Part shown: in pieces, positions 44,601 to 50,052 of the stretch
Layout of the letters: the number at the start of each line of letters is the position of its first letter
How positions within the stretch are numbered: the stretch's first letter is position 1
From: Fibrobacter succinogenes
GTDB lineage: Bacteria > Fibrobacterota > Fibrobacteria > Fibrobacterales > Fibrobacteraceae
Assembly: GCA_902799745.1 (NCBI GenBank)
Contig: CADCBQ010000014.1
Coordinates: 1-57,160 of the forward strand
DNA length: 57,160 bases
Direction of reading: 5' to 3'
Notes under the pieces: model-generated
Seen by the model: the letters and a program-made list of their open reading frames with translations, nothing else
Told to the model about the DNA's origin: nothing
Database searches by the model: none
Position numbers and translations under genes: made by a program

Positions 44601-46185
44601 CCGGCAACGACAAAACATTTACGCTGCCAGACTTTAGTTGGGCAGAATCGAAATTGAACGACACATTCGTTTGCAAATCAGCACCGTCATTCTTTTCAAT
44701 GCTAAGTAAAAAATTCCCATTCGTAATTTCTGCATTGAAAAGTCCAAGATTTACTGTACCTGAAATATTCGTTTTTTTGACATCAAGTTTAAACTCATCA
44801 AGAGAAAAGTCATCAAAACATAGGTTGCCAGAGGCATCGACAAAAACTTTCAATTTGACAGAAATAGATGATTCCACGGTCAATCCAGAAAGATTTAGCA
44901 ACCCAAAATCAAGACTTTCATTAATTATGTCAATATTGGGCACGAAAGTCAGGAACAAGGATGTCGCTTCTTGTTTGCTATTGCCCAATACACAGGTTCC
45001 GTTTCCGGTTTTGTCACCAACAGTGAGCGATTTCAGCACCCCTCCCGTAGAACTTCCCTGAATCAAGCTAAATAGGTTCTGCACCCTAGAAAAATCAATT
45101 TGATAACCGTTTCCGCCTTGAACCTGCTGAACGGCACCACTTACAGCAAAAGAGCATTTAGCCCAATAATTCTGCAAGGCCGCAACAATTTCAGGGATAG
45201 ATTTTTCTACACCATCAACTTTAAACTTCGGATTACTTATAAAGGGAACTTGAGAAAAATCGATTCCCTCAATAATATGCGTCATAGAGAAATCATCAAA
45301 ACCATTGGCAAGTTTCAGCTCCGGTAATTCCACATATATTTCGTCATTATCATCAAGACCGACTTTTATTGAATCCGTCGTATTATTGAATTCAAAGGGG
45401 AATCCATTGTTGGCAGCGAGCTGGAATTCCAAATCCAAGTCAACAGACGGGTTATTTTCATCAAACCCCAGATGGACATCCATTGGCGAATTTCCTGAAT
45501 CAGCAACTTCAAGGACATTCAGATTCATGAAACGAGCCGTTCCGCCGACATTGCCAATATGCGCAAACAAGTCGCTGACAGTCACGCTCGCACCTGGATT
45601 TGTGACAGTAGTTCCATTATCCGAAAGGTTATACTGAATGTTAACTGTAGCGCCAACAGAAAGCGAGTCGTTTGCAGCAATAGCCATGTCTAAAGTATCT
45701 AAAGACATCTGCGGCAGATTGCCTGAGCCTGCATACGCATAAGAAACATCGACAAGGTCTCCGTCCATTGAAATATCGAGACCAGAGATGTCCATGTTGG
45801 CAAGGACCGACAACAATGTTGCCTTATCAACACTGACGATTTCGCCATCCTGCCTTACAATGCCAGACAAACCGGCATCAGGATCATTTAACTGCGAGGC
45901 AATTTGATTTTGCAGGGTATTAAATTTTTGCACTGCATCAGTAGCAATTCCATTAAACAATGCAGAAGCCTCGACTTGGGCACCATTAAGCCCAAGATTA
46001 CTCAAATCCGCTGTTTCAAAATTTTGGAGTTGCTCCGTTATTTCAGTCTGGAAATGCTCTGCGTTAGTAAAGGTTTCATAGTCAACACTCGCATCCATCA
46101 TGAATCTTGGTTCAAGAGATTCGATGCGGAAGCTATTTGTAGATTTTTTGTTAATTCTGTTCTTTTTATTATTTGCTTTAGACAT
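29674..46185 (-). CDS. Giant LEPR-XLL / RTX surface protein 2 (5503 residues)
   Basis: This is a paralogue of giant protein 1. It starts MSKANNKKNRINKKSTNSFR and carries IESLEPRFMMDAS (21-33). Around 2400 residues of beta-type sequence follow, with GYDTLGIRQW near 2350 and an EF-hand-like loop (DPNKDGKIRLNE) near 2412. RTX repeats begin near 2540 and continue in blocks, separated by non-RTX beta-rich segments (about 3270-3850). Two related beta-sandwich modules lie at about 4555-4818 and 4965-5215, and the C-terminal beta domain ends YYEIRVTALAAGNAKFTFI. The last 1300 residues or so match giant 1 closely, while the N-terminal halves are only distantly similar. An AAAGG site lies six bases before ATG, which is 18 bases after FISUMP lipoprotein 2. 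It is predicted to be exported and calcium-binding. The 5' half is AT-rich and the 3' half GC-rich. Confidence 0.92.
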   Translation of the reverse strand: MSKANNKKNRINKKSTNSFRIESLEPRFMMDASVDYETFTNAEHFQTEITEQLQNFETADLSNLGLNGAQVEASALFNGIATDAVQKFNTLQNQIASQLNDPDAGLSGIVRQDGEIVSVDKATLLSVLANMDISGLDISMDGDLVDVSYAYAGSGNLPQMSLDTLDMAIAANDSLSVGATVNIQYNLSDNGTTVTNPGASVTVSDLFAHIGNVGGTARFMNLNVLEVADSGNSPMDVHLGFDENNPSVDLDLEFQLAANNGFPFEFNNTTDSIKVGLDDNDEIYVELPELKLANGFDDFSMTHIIEGIDFSQVPFISNPKFKVDGVEKSIPEIVAALQNYWAKCSFAVSGAVQQVQGGNGYQIDFSRVQNLFSLIQGSSTGGVLKSLTVGDKTGNGTCVLGNSKQEATSLFLTFVPNIDIINESLDFGLLNLSGLTVESSISVKLKVFVDASGNLCFDDFSLDEFKLDVKKTNISGTVNLGLFNAEITNGNFLLSIEKNDGADLQTNVSFNFDSAQLKSGSVNVLSLPVKNGEGGVVVPYTFKYDGVQNNWDVPIELKKYTSLSGETLVNQVQIYLNSLQTTLRSAIEDRLKLDFLGDSADKIVDIIDKVEKVVYGGYKEGDETVFVAGLLKKVDATYQKNFDSVESFVTLFNTLWAEFLGVSNVCSMKYVGENLQQYSFVDEGAMEIPADFQLKNYLIAFNLGFGLDKYIELNLSKSLGSSFANVTTEGVAKISGNAGLQFTLSIEFEAELLGKTTTLGEIGFENHDFSDERYFYLEDDNLFDLNNDLSFNLIDSGKNSLGIVAATIGKVKEKIGDSSWNVSATGFSLDYSEDNRILIIGNQEFDVVGSESDIAFLSLGLTNTNLQTTVEKTISDSWTEISFDVYASNSTEPIAFQVTKNELNRLSSEGIILATDLKGQLNEYLSLQLSDSESDEIQTWSNKYGLYVLDVKDLGDGNKKIRFACDNSRLLRKTDPSASATYKIKDGESYNYLRMSSVLRATAEKSDGNEYAVFKKDGVTYFYNLESNQYSGSEADNKISDINSFLSEHGLTNCFNVSKIDKGTDQFSITVSGKPVVDASNNSVTKPNVAKVSHNVISINAKKDNVDNIVLVDTAGCLTASNLAVVIRDAFKANELLNDNYVKSVSFENDTLVLTTASDVVVESSLFGNTPYSSLDDVKIKNAQSERSVDFESDLGNLSSSTTLSGLVSAINSYLNLESEPSECLGVTLHYCDNDGTENTENWDHLEFRSANAFSIESMYQSKILEKLGFSSGTAFKYNENDYRIVGSTLLGCDWSKQISFAKNSELNVYADASFSIVHSEKDAQNPAVVKASLGFMGVELDVTGQLDVHASFGLELYEDSSAEGPVALRYKLIPEFTVGNVEGNPNNALSFDIKVDGLGLGENPTTVGSGNVSLSYDLENGFETATNYSMGEGFESLLTYFSSFSVEKLYTALDSLAKRIAESVEGSNQKIPVINKSVGDMVNVANDVRDVISLLRKSNISSFQDLNAFLVKALRDCGISIPASCEKIFEIVDDDEGGDETQYNLLLNLNFEKEFSSVQKFHFGGTTCGISGNADLNVQGNFWLDFSAKVNVGINSFDLQLTDAIKFGADVNIVGEKLSFNLGIDSTDSSLLANLITVGSNDSNAFVVAQASLIGKYGNENDSFATWDLSAKPVVTLPVAVYGVLPISACNYSLGKISFGKLNGGAVISYSDLNEAKSTFDTNLDAYKDSWLKPSTAPDCPLQAIDVSKADFGFDLLGTEQETSAATNVFAVDMNEVYQELGKLSDLENMDWFDKIKLAVTGLNTLFDTLESSLNSNLAKNIKSVPVVGDTLSTGVDFLSKLKDSVLDPFSQFVYESTGLTAEMVARQMNSLFGEYLIEDDTNLSVLDGSIWSRLDNKSYYRSGNKEAEWFFRLGGEYNYGQGIGFDFGFPGLSLDATGGLNLKLNWSLEFGFGVSEDNGFYLILGDQNEIDVSAVIDFDKTSINGSLAGLGMSLSMGTDTWALLNFGIDLGEGNDGKFSLTHARESLVRNVDTGTVEKSNASEPEKYERVDLARVIGNLPTFNYEAYIHVQADISVGISKDVAGNTPKFPTIGGQFVFEAGKLLEEESFEIDALGFHEMNIELGSFVNGVLGPIVSKIQQVVEPLKPLIDFLTTPFPVLDDLGIVITPLDLAKQYSKGKFDDSMIYAIKDLIALSEKISGFNKNGITISLGNMDLIGGSGDKGDAEKFLNGRISSNDFASLLQTEYLDIAPNVQQEMSSALSGNGLNVGNGSWTFIWDNPSDIFKLLLGQDITLVHYNMPKLSFDFDWDTFIRIWGPLGARLGVAFNASIDLAFGYDTLGIRQWVKSDYKDYGRLLNGFYVDDLDEKGNDKNELSFYGGLTAAAELNAGVSAGVGGGVGINVGFNLYDPNKDGKIRLNEITELFKSEGLFGFFDVNGAITAKLYAYVDLLFYTKKWNITDDITLFEFEFKHKTAPIMISKSGDDVVANIGSNASSRVATNDLNKTLDDGDEILELDVNGSEVFDKYGHSEKVDGKLIINAEKGNDKVIVTSVGNANFDIEINGGDGDDYIDLSGLQMANNHAVFIWGGAGNDTIIGADGLNIIFGDTGTVRKDDDKYIIEANVDPGVAGNDKILGGSKKDIIFGGAGDDQIDGGAGADYIFGDGGRYDETETILKIDRTDISLDGGKDTLIGGDGNDVIYGGGGDDHIDGGKDKDEIYGERGHDRILGGSGDDTIHGGEGMDIVFGDRIVLAGNDAVAPFTANGKHAFSQEFVDAHFNGNASEPDNVTINENEFKIKVDTNNTIYTKYTNNLKNKINDGILTHSSDLGTVGSDTIYGDDGNDLLFGDDGADNTDGGADKIYGGIGNDIIDGDGGADTISGGIDNDLIYGGAGDDIIDGGAGNDMLYGDNGVTDYQPSSIADGNELTAQPGVDDKIVFGDNYGLHGKIYANAKSQTTGGNDKITTGPGMDFVDGQGGSDVVTVNLMGESSVGYANVTDSGIDGSDTLVVEGTESDDNLLVRRNKKTQGEPGDLGFVAMLPTEPDPNNLSLNTNIERVNFTSAIETLNLNANGGNDTVAVDGTASTTNINGGAGNDTVLVGQLYNSERDNQTPASIQPVDIFRTQQTNEEKYLSDGVSKNTTLNVDGDIGDDTFAALNNAGSLNMSGGKGDDKFSVYGFQDKNDKTIVRGAMSIDGGLGNDSMFVRGTNGDDTVIVSKDGMLSDIVSVKASGVESTTFDAAAGDDLFNVIGNNKGEITNLNGGKGNDTFSMGGLDADHTLRSSNTDGQSCDIKYELLDSENKVLESKTESYTLYDTSSEPVVFVSSEANSINVPEITLSEVNNGVGVAFFYVHYSGDLLNGQSVGTVKVNLSAPMLSAKALKSGAREIMLAEVSSSDTDFSSNWNLCSTLPVELNSSKKFAKIAVCLFADALKESESLKSITISSECDNVALTKSVSSLPIKISADGAVSRSADGLLAEAEEFVVSGNSVQLGNVANGLDPMSNISAYIVGARGFLTQQTKSAFDAASDKTNLYCVENGVLYLDSALTKKNLVVLYRASSLRIDGSKAHLVYDDVDASKIKVEYKAEGSTTASEILARGAAEVEGVTYVAGVEYELQGDTIVFYNSINGRMMTLHGELTISPRNNGETDVFLPPESDMPASVPSIVDTAPSIHIEDHSTILAESGSLSSVEYTVSFRGNFDGRSSVKVRISVLDAVSSVNQDGTYNLTKEMQFVDANGNVDPATNGEYIELTFTPENPNQAQTVRLRAKTDTVSEEYGFVTVHKTEKNLIDDIDGAVYAFGMGQSVDLDTDNPSMLSYAHKVNEGSSYVEASTLNEKNDYASDKLFGFTSVTGKTLVITIESANSILTGLGINLSDSHSFEGKTIRLVASSSNGIVVGEGNDKKTYRESDWFKIVSCVANGSQYTLTLNESVSVFDANNSNVLFSGSKDYLFIDEDASVDRLFVNNQGDEENETSSLNAFAVKNGNVSSEERAEFGNSAASIEQNIQDAERTVMDFDEHAVRFEHDDIGKRGIAAAQMEYAEYNLGSGSDTVNVNKTIYREDGFQTFTVVNTGSGVSGGNATDDTVNINSYAEESATEIASGTSAVLSGTADNGGATYAYTLTGSVEAFNEAKSALDVSEKIYVDATLSDGTTQRREVTEFDSVYFAVKRAFTLASGVSVVSVSFKHGYSGDGQLVVNAQGGDDIINATSNAVTRNDMVVFGGLGDDTINMNRGGIAFGDRGQVLYGEDPQNPVTVLGSTNSGLDYTTGISKNHGDDTATNGPVHRLQTDGVRRGAYEIHSMNDDEGGTDTINVGGTDSVVIGGADGDTITVSGNNNIALGDNGSVKYYNAANVGAVYGDSLNLGLHIVETTSDSVGDVDTVTISGNKNVAMGGEAGDTIGIGGSDNVVIGDGGRYTVLSDRLIAESKSDTEGGSDTITTGDGKNAIIGGTDADTITTGAGNDIIVGDGGKVIMDTGRNALMVTNKDRNITGAGLEDGSAGGDTIDAGNGRNVVFGGLDSDHIKTGEGEDVVFGDNGFATFQGYAAESGVETRTEATLSFNFQGASQTGLSSEAVAGALNATHGDDYRSANWNNVGGNLAGTYGNDDREVVRFDDGTRASAVSVSYGGIESHRNTDTDNRINLQAYGHNFANASTDADAALMNAGLMTTAPNAQCDNRLEVVVDGLAQYFTEYRVVVYLDIPDSHSAPVHSVRKVSLYVGDSSAALQSFYVDDAEGENFDGGYERATATTASAATYANYAVFTVSAASFADSFRVVIEDAFPDQHPNGKNLPGIAAIQVRGDLHAQDVAVSTQLNLGGDDTVSTGGGDDIVVGGAGSDYMATFGELAGGIRDNDLVFGDSALLRFEDRLGNGDTMVSSARSLDPDADDLVQGVSFDDRIVTGDGNDTVVGGLGGDKILAGSQSELTQLGIAQAFFGEEATAESLDVANGPAAIRDLEQLKDATVDGRKVLSVNFTTRGADDSTMASGHAGVVHDTGWNNLYLYNGHLYTHEGNENSTTPVLRYSNGGTVTDSSVGISLTSYDSGTTDQGQNGSLVFRTSTELDGDTANSRLFAGYTAAQQQQDIHVSLTNLSSFRGAGGTCDVYVYLGADDSDTDAHSHIYEIQGSEDGSRYLNDWKGHAFDGDYREATCRSRSDALANLAVGATPMVELIGNYVVFHGVAGDTFDLYIRNLHTEGGQWPMNLPVIAAIQVVAGSGRADAAVGGDHDRDLVFGDSAALTFDMDVPYAAGEDLADFANINRVNGASSVALDDGLYALGAEDSIYTGMDRDVVVAGEGLDTVTLGSGDDVALGDNASLVLEHNNPVGVFRPDVETVLESNNYQADNAAYLGSPNVDAEDIQDKFEDGDVPGVTLEASANGGTDTFTDATDKDWTVQQEVTPGTISRTIDFPAAGKAVAFREGETVLLTITPSSPWYQHRLQIGTEGGGTIPPLTLEWVVDGVTVTESVSNPYWNEKELPANPNAGTYYEIRVTALAAGNAKFTFI
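32090..32540 (-). repeat. Segment nearly identical to part of giant gene 1 (copy at 8150-8600)
   Basis: This is the partner of the segment at 8150-8600. It encodes the same beta-sandwich module (TEATLSFNF onward) and matches at synonymous positions too. The difference at about 32430-32460 is a short in-frame insertion relative to giant gene 1. Confidence 0.85.
37440..38580 (-). repeat. First RTX nonapeptide-repeat block of giant protein 2
   Basis: The coding strand repeats GGAGDDQIDGG, GGDGNDVIYGG, GGSGDDTIHGG, YGGAGDDIIDGG and similar calcium-binding units. It follows the EF-hand-like loop as in giant protein 1, so the domain order is conserved. Confidence 0.9.
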
Positions 46186-46203
46186 ATGAAACCTTTACTT
46201 ATA

Positions 46204-47343
46204 TTAGTTGTTCTCAGTTTTCTTTATTACCATAGCGCAGCGTACAGAGAAGGCATATCTTTTTTTGGCATTCTGAATATTAAGATCTCCATTGTCATAG
46301 CCCATATAGGCACTTCGCGAGTACGTATTTTTTTCAAATTTTACACTTTCTGCAGGATAATGGAAGTATGTTGCCTCTCGCAAATTTTTAAATCCATTTG
46401 ACCAAATATACCCTGCTGGCACAAGACTGAATCCAGTTGCATTATAACCATTAAAACCAAAAGAGGATCTCATATCTTCATAGCTATTATGGACAACATT
46501 TTCTGATTGAGCGACAAATTTGTAATCATCATAGGTCATTAAACGCCATCCTTCTGGACAGATTCCACGATGGTTCTCTTCTATCAAATGAGCACAACTC
46601 TTGGTATTGCAACTGTCATTAAATCCCATCATTTCGGCCCATTGATAAAGGCCTCCATAATAGTGACAATTTAGGGAATCATTATCATAACAAAACTTTT
46701 CTATCATTGTATCATCAACTTGATATGAATTACTATCTACAAACTCTACCATTTTTCCAATATTCAGATTTTCAGCAAACACTGTTAAAGAATCGGAATG
46801 TTCCTTATTGTATATAGTCAAATAATGATATTCACGAATATTCTCTGATTCTCGTGTATCCGTATAAATTCCATACTCAAAGCTAGCCAAATTGAAGGGT
46901 TGCCACTCACTATCTGTCCCCCAAGGATTCTGGGCTTTACTACTACTTGACTTTATACTGGATGAAGATTGTTTCACAGAAGAACTGCTGCTAGACTCAT
47001 TCTTCTTGCTCGAAGACGAACTTTCCGAACTATTGGCTTTTACACTAGACGAAGAGGTTTCTTTATCGCTAGAACTTGACACAACTTTTTGGCTAGAAGA
47101 TGAAACCACGGAGCTACTAGACGATTTATCTTTTTCTTTAGTTTCATTACCCGAAGACTTCTTATCTACCGATGAGGAGGATTCGTCTGCGGGGTCAGCG
47201 TCCCTTACACTTGAGGACGATTCAACGGCAGCATTTTCATCAGGTTCGTTGCTAGAGGCCGACGAAGAGTCATCGCAAGCCGAAAGCGCAAACATCGCAA
47301 ACGCGACAGCACTCACCAGGCCAATTTTCTTAATCGTTTTCAT
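46204..47343 (-). CDS. FISUMP-domain lipoprotein 2
   Basis: The 379-residue paralogue of FISUMP lipoprotein 1 has an almost identical signal and lipobox (ALSAC, Cys23) and a long Ser/Lys-rich linker to about residue 140. Its FISUMP domain has YGIYTDTRE, FAENLNIG, EKFCYDNDS, GGLYQWAEMMGF, ICPEGWRLM and SVRCAMV. The N-terminal 45 residues and the leader (GTTTAATAACAGGAG) match the other cassette, whereas the domain body has diverged. The start overlaps the stop of the NACHT-type gene by four bases (ATGA), and the stop is 18 bases before giant gene 2. It is presumed to be anchored to the outer membrane and to accompany the giant. Confidence 0.9.
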   Translation of the reverse strand: MKTIKKIGLVSAVAFAMFALSACDDSSSASSNEPDENAAVESSSSVRDADPADESSSSVDKKSSGNETKEKDKSSSSSVVSSSSQKVVSSSSDKETSSSSVKANSSESSSSSKKNESSSSSSVKQSSSSIKSSSSKAQNPWGTDSEWQPFNLASFEYGIYTDTRESENIREYHYLTIYNKEHSDSLTVFAENLNIGKMVEFVDSNSYQVDDTMIEKFCYDNDSLNCHYYGGLYQWAEMMGFNDSCNTKSCAHLIEENHRGICPEGWRLMTYDDYKFVAQSENVVHNSYEDMRSSFGFNGYNATGFSLVPAGYIWSNGFKNLREATYFHYPAESVKFEKNTYSRSAYMGYDNGDLNIQNAKKRYAFSVRCAMVIKKTENN

Positions 47344-49631
47344 TTCATACTCCTGTTATTAAACTTTTTTTTAGCTTTAACCGTTAAAGGTTCATTGTAA
47401 AGGGTTTTCAAGAACCCCTTATCGGCAAAGCCATTTTTTTTCAATTTGTTAGTCATTTTCTTAATGTAAGTCGTCGCTTTTTCCGACAAGTCCTTTTCGG
47501 ATTTAACTTCATGGAAAAGCCCCAGCTTAATTTGGGCAGGCAACTTATTTTGCATATCGAACAAGAAATCTGTTGGCTTGTCGATTTTTAATGTCACGCG
47601 AATCATAGAAATAAAGAACAGCGTATAAGCATCGGGTTCGGTAATTTTATTCGAGTCTAAATCCACCAGATATTTTTCTATGGCATCTCTAAAGAAATTG
47701 TAGGAATATAGATTCCTCATCAGCATTTGGAAGAACCACAGAAAATTCATCTCCGAAAAACGCAAAAATGGGCAATCGGCATCCTTTTTCATCTCAAGAT
47801 AGATGTGACCTGACTCATTGAATGCGCTAGACAAAGTTTTAGATATAACATCATATGGTGTATTGTATGCTGCCAAAAGGAAGTTCGGCGCAAAAAACAG
47901 CTTCATCATTTTTTCAAATGTGTTACTGCATTCGAGGTTCTTGAACGCCTTAATTTCATCAGGGCAGTCTTTCAGGCATCCGTAATAGAAATAATAGACA
48001 TTTTGCCAATTCAGAGTCAGCATTTGCTTGTTGATAGGGAGTGTCTTTTCCAGAGCCTTCCTTCTAGCATACAGGAATTCCAGAATAGCACGGTGCTTGA
48101 ACGAAAAACATCCATCATATACCGTCACAATGCCGGAATTATCCACTAAATGTCTATATAGTAGCTCAACAACCAATCCGGTGTTGCGCTCGTTTACATA
48201 TTTTATAAAGAACCCTTTCGCCTCATCTTCGCCTATTTGCGTAAGAGAGTTGTCGAACATGTATATCGCAATATCGGTCGCAATAGCATCGAGAGCTTCA
48301 TACTGTTTTTGGGCTAGCAAGCCCTTTTCGACATCCCATCTTCCCAAAGACAACTCTACAAATTTCTGGAAAAGTTCGGGCAATGTAGATGGCAAATCTT
48401 TCACATCGTTTTTTAATATCTGAGCAAGTAGAATCGCCGTAATGGGAATTTTCGCAATATCCTTAAGCAAATCATTACTGCTTAAATCCGAGAACACCCT
48501 ATTCGAAAGATTTTCTCTTTTGCAAACATTCAAAATGTAGCGGATTATTTCTGTTGTAGATAGAGGACGTATTTCCAATACACGACAGTCACTCTTAAGT
48601 CTTTCTTCTTTTTGAAATAGCGGCGTTATGTTTCTAGTCGCCAGGACCGCATTCACATTTTTCGATTCTATTTTTTGATAAAACTTGAATAACTTTTCAG
48701 CTTTTTCACGATCAGGAAAGTTTGCTTCGTCAACACCATCTATAAGGAACAGGTACTGGCCATCATCTTGCAGTTCATCCTGAACACTCTTTTCTATTTC
48801 CTTGAGAACAACTTCGTCTGCATCAAGTCTATATTTGGTGCATAAATCCTGATATGTCAAATAAATCGGAATCAACGGGTGTTCATCATTCTTTTGGTCA
48901 CACAAATCAAGGCCAATCTGATGGAGCATGCGAGTTTTGCCAGAACCAAATCCCCCCTCAAGCAGAATCATTTTCCTTCTTTTGGCACACTCTAAAACAT
49001 TCACCTTCTTCGGCGGGTCATTCTTCTGCTGATTGCTATTGTATTCGGCCTTTCGTTCAACAACAGTTTGTCTTAAAGAGAATTCTCCTAAATTTTGGGC
49101 AAGGGAATTCCTTGACATCATATCCACAAAATATTGCCGTTTCGTCTGCAAGAAGGTATTTGTCGAATGATGCGGTTCCAACCAATCATCACCCATATAC
49201 TTATCACACATTTTTATAACTTTTTGATAATCCCAAAAGTCAATATCATTATTTTTAAATTTTTCGTTTATCTGCGCCTTTGCATTATTGGAAATGGTGT
49301 TGTTTGTCACCACCCAAAATTTTCGAACCGAAAATTCATCTCCGTTTTGTTTTCTTCGGTTCGTCTTCGATTGAGCAATCTGTCGTTCAACATCTTCCAG
49401 AGAATTAGAAATAGAACCAACCTTGACTATTACTGCAATAGCTACTTCTTCTTCAGTAATACTGTCATGCGAAATTAATATAAAATCCGCACCAACTTCG
49501 TTTGGGCCATGCGTATAATCACAAAATGTTACGACACCCTTCTTTTGCATCGCAAGAAAAAGCCTATTTAAGAAAGGATGAAACTGTTCAACTTCTTTCT
49601 TCAAGGATTGGATATATTCTTGTTTCGTCAT
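47340..49631 (-). CDS. STAND/NACHT-type NTPase with Mrr-like N-terminus (Avs-like)
   Basis: From the ATG at 49631 (AAAAGG six bases upstream) the product has 763 residues. Residues about 30-140 resemble an Mrr-type restriction fold (NEVGADFILIS, then VAIAVIVKVGSIS). The position two before the conserved Lys is Ile rather than Glu or Gln, so catalysis is doubtful. The NTPase has Walker A GGFGSGKT (226-233), Walker B YLFLIDGVDE (293-302), a sensor ATRNITP and a winged-helix region. A long helical C-terminus would be the sensor. Avs proteins with Mrr-type N-termini detect phage proteins. The last seven codons (FNNRSMK) are encoded by the leader of the lipoprotein gene that follows, so the original stop codon appears lost. 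It follows the YunG-like gene by ten bases. Confidence 0.8.
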   Translation of the reverse strand: MTKQEYIQSLKKEVEQFHPFLNRLFLAMQKKGVVTFCDYTHGPNEVGADFILISHDSITEEEVAIAVIVKVGSISNSLEDVERQIAQSKTNRRKQNGDEFSVRKFWVVTNNTISNNAKAQINEKFKNNDIDFWDYQKVIKMCDKYMGDDWLEPHHSTNTFLQTKRQYFVDMMSRNSLAQNLGEFSLRQTVVERKAEYNSNQQKNDPPKKVNVLECAKRRKMILLEGGFGSGKTRMLHQIGLDLCDQKNDEHPLIPIYLTYQDLCTKYRLDADEVVLKEIEKSVQDELQDDGQYLFLIDGVDEANFPDREKAEKLFKFYQKIESKNVNAVLATRNITPLFQKEERLKSDCRVLEIRPLSTTEIIRYILNVCKRENLSNRVFSDLSSNDLLKDIAKIPITAILLAQILKNDVKDLPSTLPELFQKFVELSLGRWDVEKGLLAQKQYEALDAIATDIAIYMFDNSLTQIGEDEAKGFFIKYVNERNTGLVVELLYRHLVDNSGIVTVYDGCFSFKHRAILEFLYARRKALEKTLPINKQMLTLNWQNVYYFYYGCLKDCPDEIKAFKNLECSNTFEKMMKLFFAPNFLLAAYNTPYDVISKTLSSAFNESGHIYLEMKKDADCPFLRFSEMNFLWFFQMLMRNLYSYNFFRDAIEKYLVDLDSNKITEPDAYTLFFISMIRVTLKIDKPTDFLFDMQNKLPAQIKLGLFHEVKSEKDLSEKATTYIKKMTNKLKKNGFADKGFLKTLYNEPLTVKAKKKFNNRSMK

Positions 49632-49641
49632 AAACAGCCTT

Positions 49642-50052
49642 TTATTCCCCCTCAGCATTTAAAGGATATTCCATTATAGCAGCAATCTTTCTTTTCAAGT
49701 TTTCATAGCGTCGCTTTCGATTAAATCGGCTATGAGTTCTCAGCTGTCGAAGAGCAAGTCCGTCCACCTTATTGCCTTTTCCATAAGCAACAGAACCGTC
49801 AAACTGATCGGCAGTCAGATCAACAATTTCGCCATCAATAACATTGAAAAAATGCGCACCCTTAGCACCGATTGACTCGTCGCCGACAATCTTGTAGATA
49901 TCACCGCCTAACAAATCCTGCACGACACATGCCGTCGGCTCACATTGTCCCTTGCATGGGATATCCTTATTCCACGAACCAGGATAACAGGTGTCCTCGG
50001 CCCATACCCGATTCAGGACATCCTTCAATTGGTCCAGTTTAGCCGCATCCAT
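49642..50052 (-). CDS. YunG-like family protein
   Basis: The start chosen is the ATG at 50052, which has a GGAG ten bases upstream and gives a 136-residue protein of normal family length. The longer frame from 50244 would add 64 unlike residues. The protein contains NKDIPCKGQCEPTACVVQDL followed by a Gly-Gly motif, then SIGAKGAHFFNVIDGEIVDL, which match the Cys-containing core of YunG-like proteins, whose function is unknown. The Cys in KGQC and the His in AHFFNV could form a papain-like pair (inference). It precedes the Avs-like NTPase by ten bases and may be cotranscribed. Confidence 0.7.
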   Translation of the reverse strand: MDAAKLDQLKDVLNRVWAEDTCYPGSWNKDIPCKGQCEPTACVVQDLLGGDIYKIVGDESIGAKGAHFFNVIDGEIVDLTADQFDGSVAYGKGNKVDGLALRQLRTHSRFNRKRRYENLKRKIAAIMEYPLNAEGE

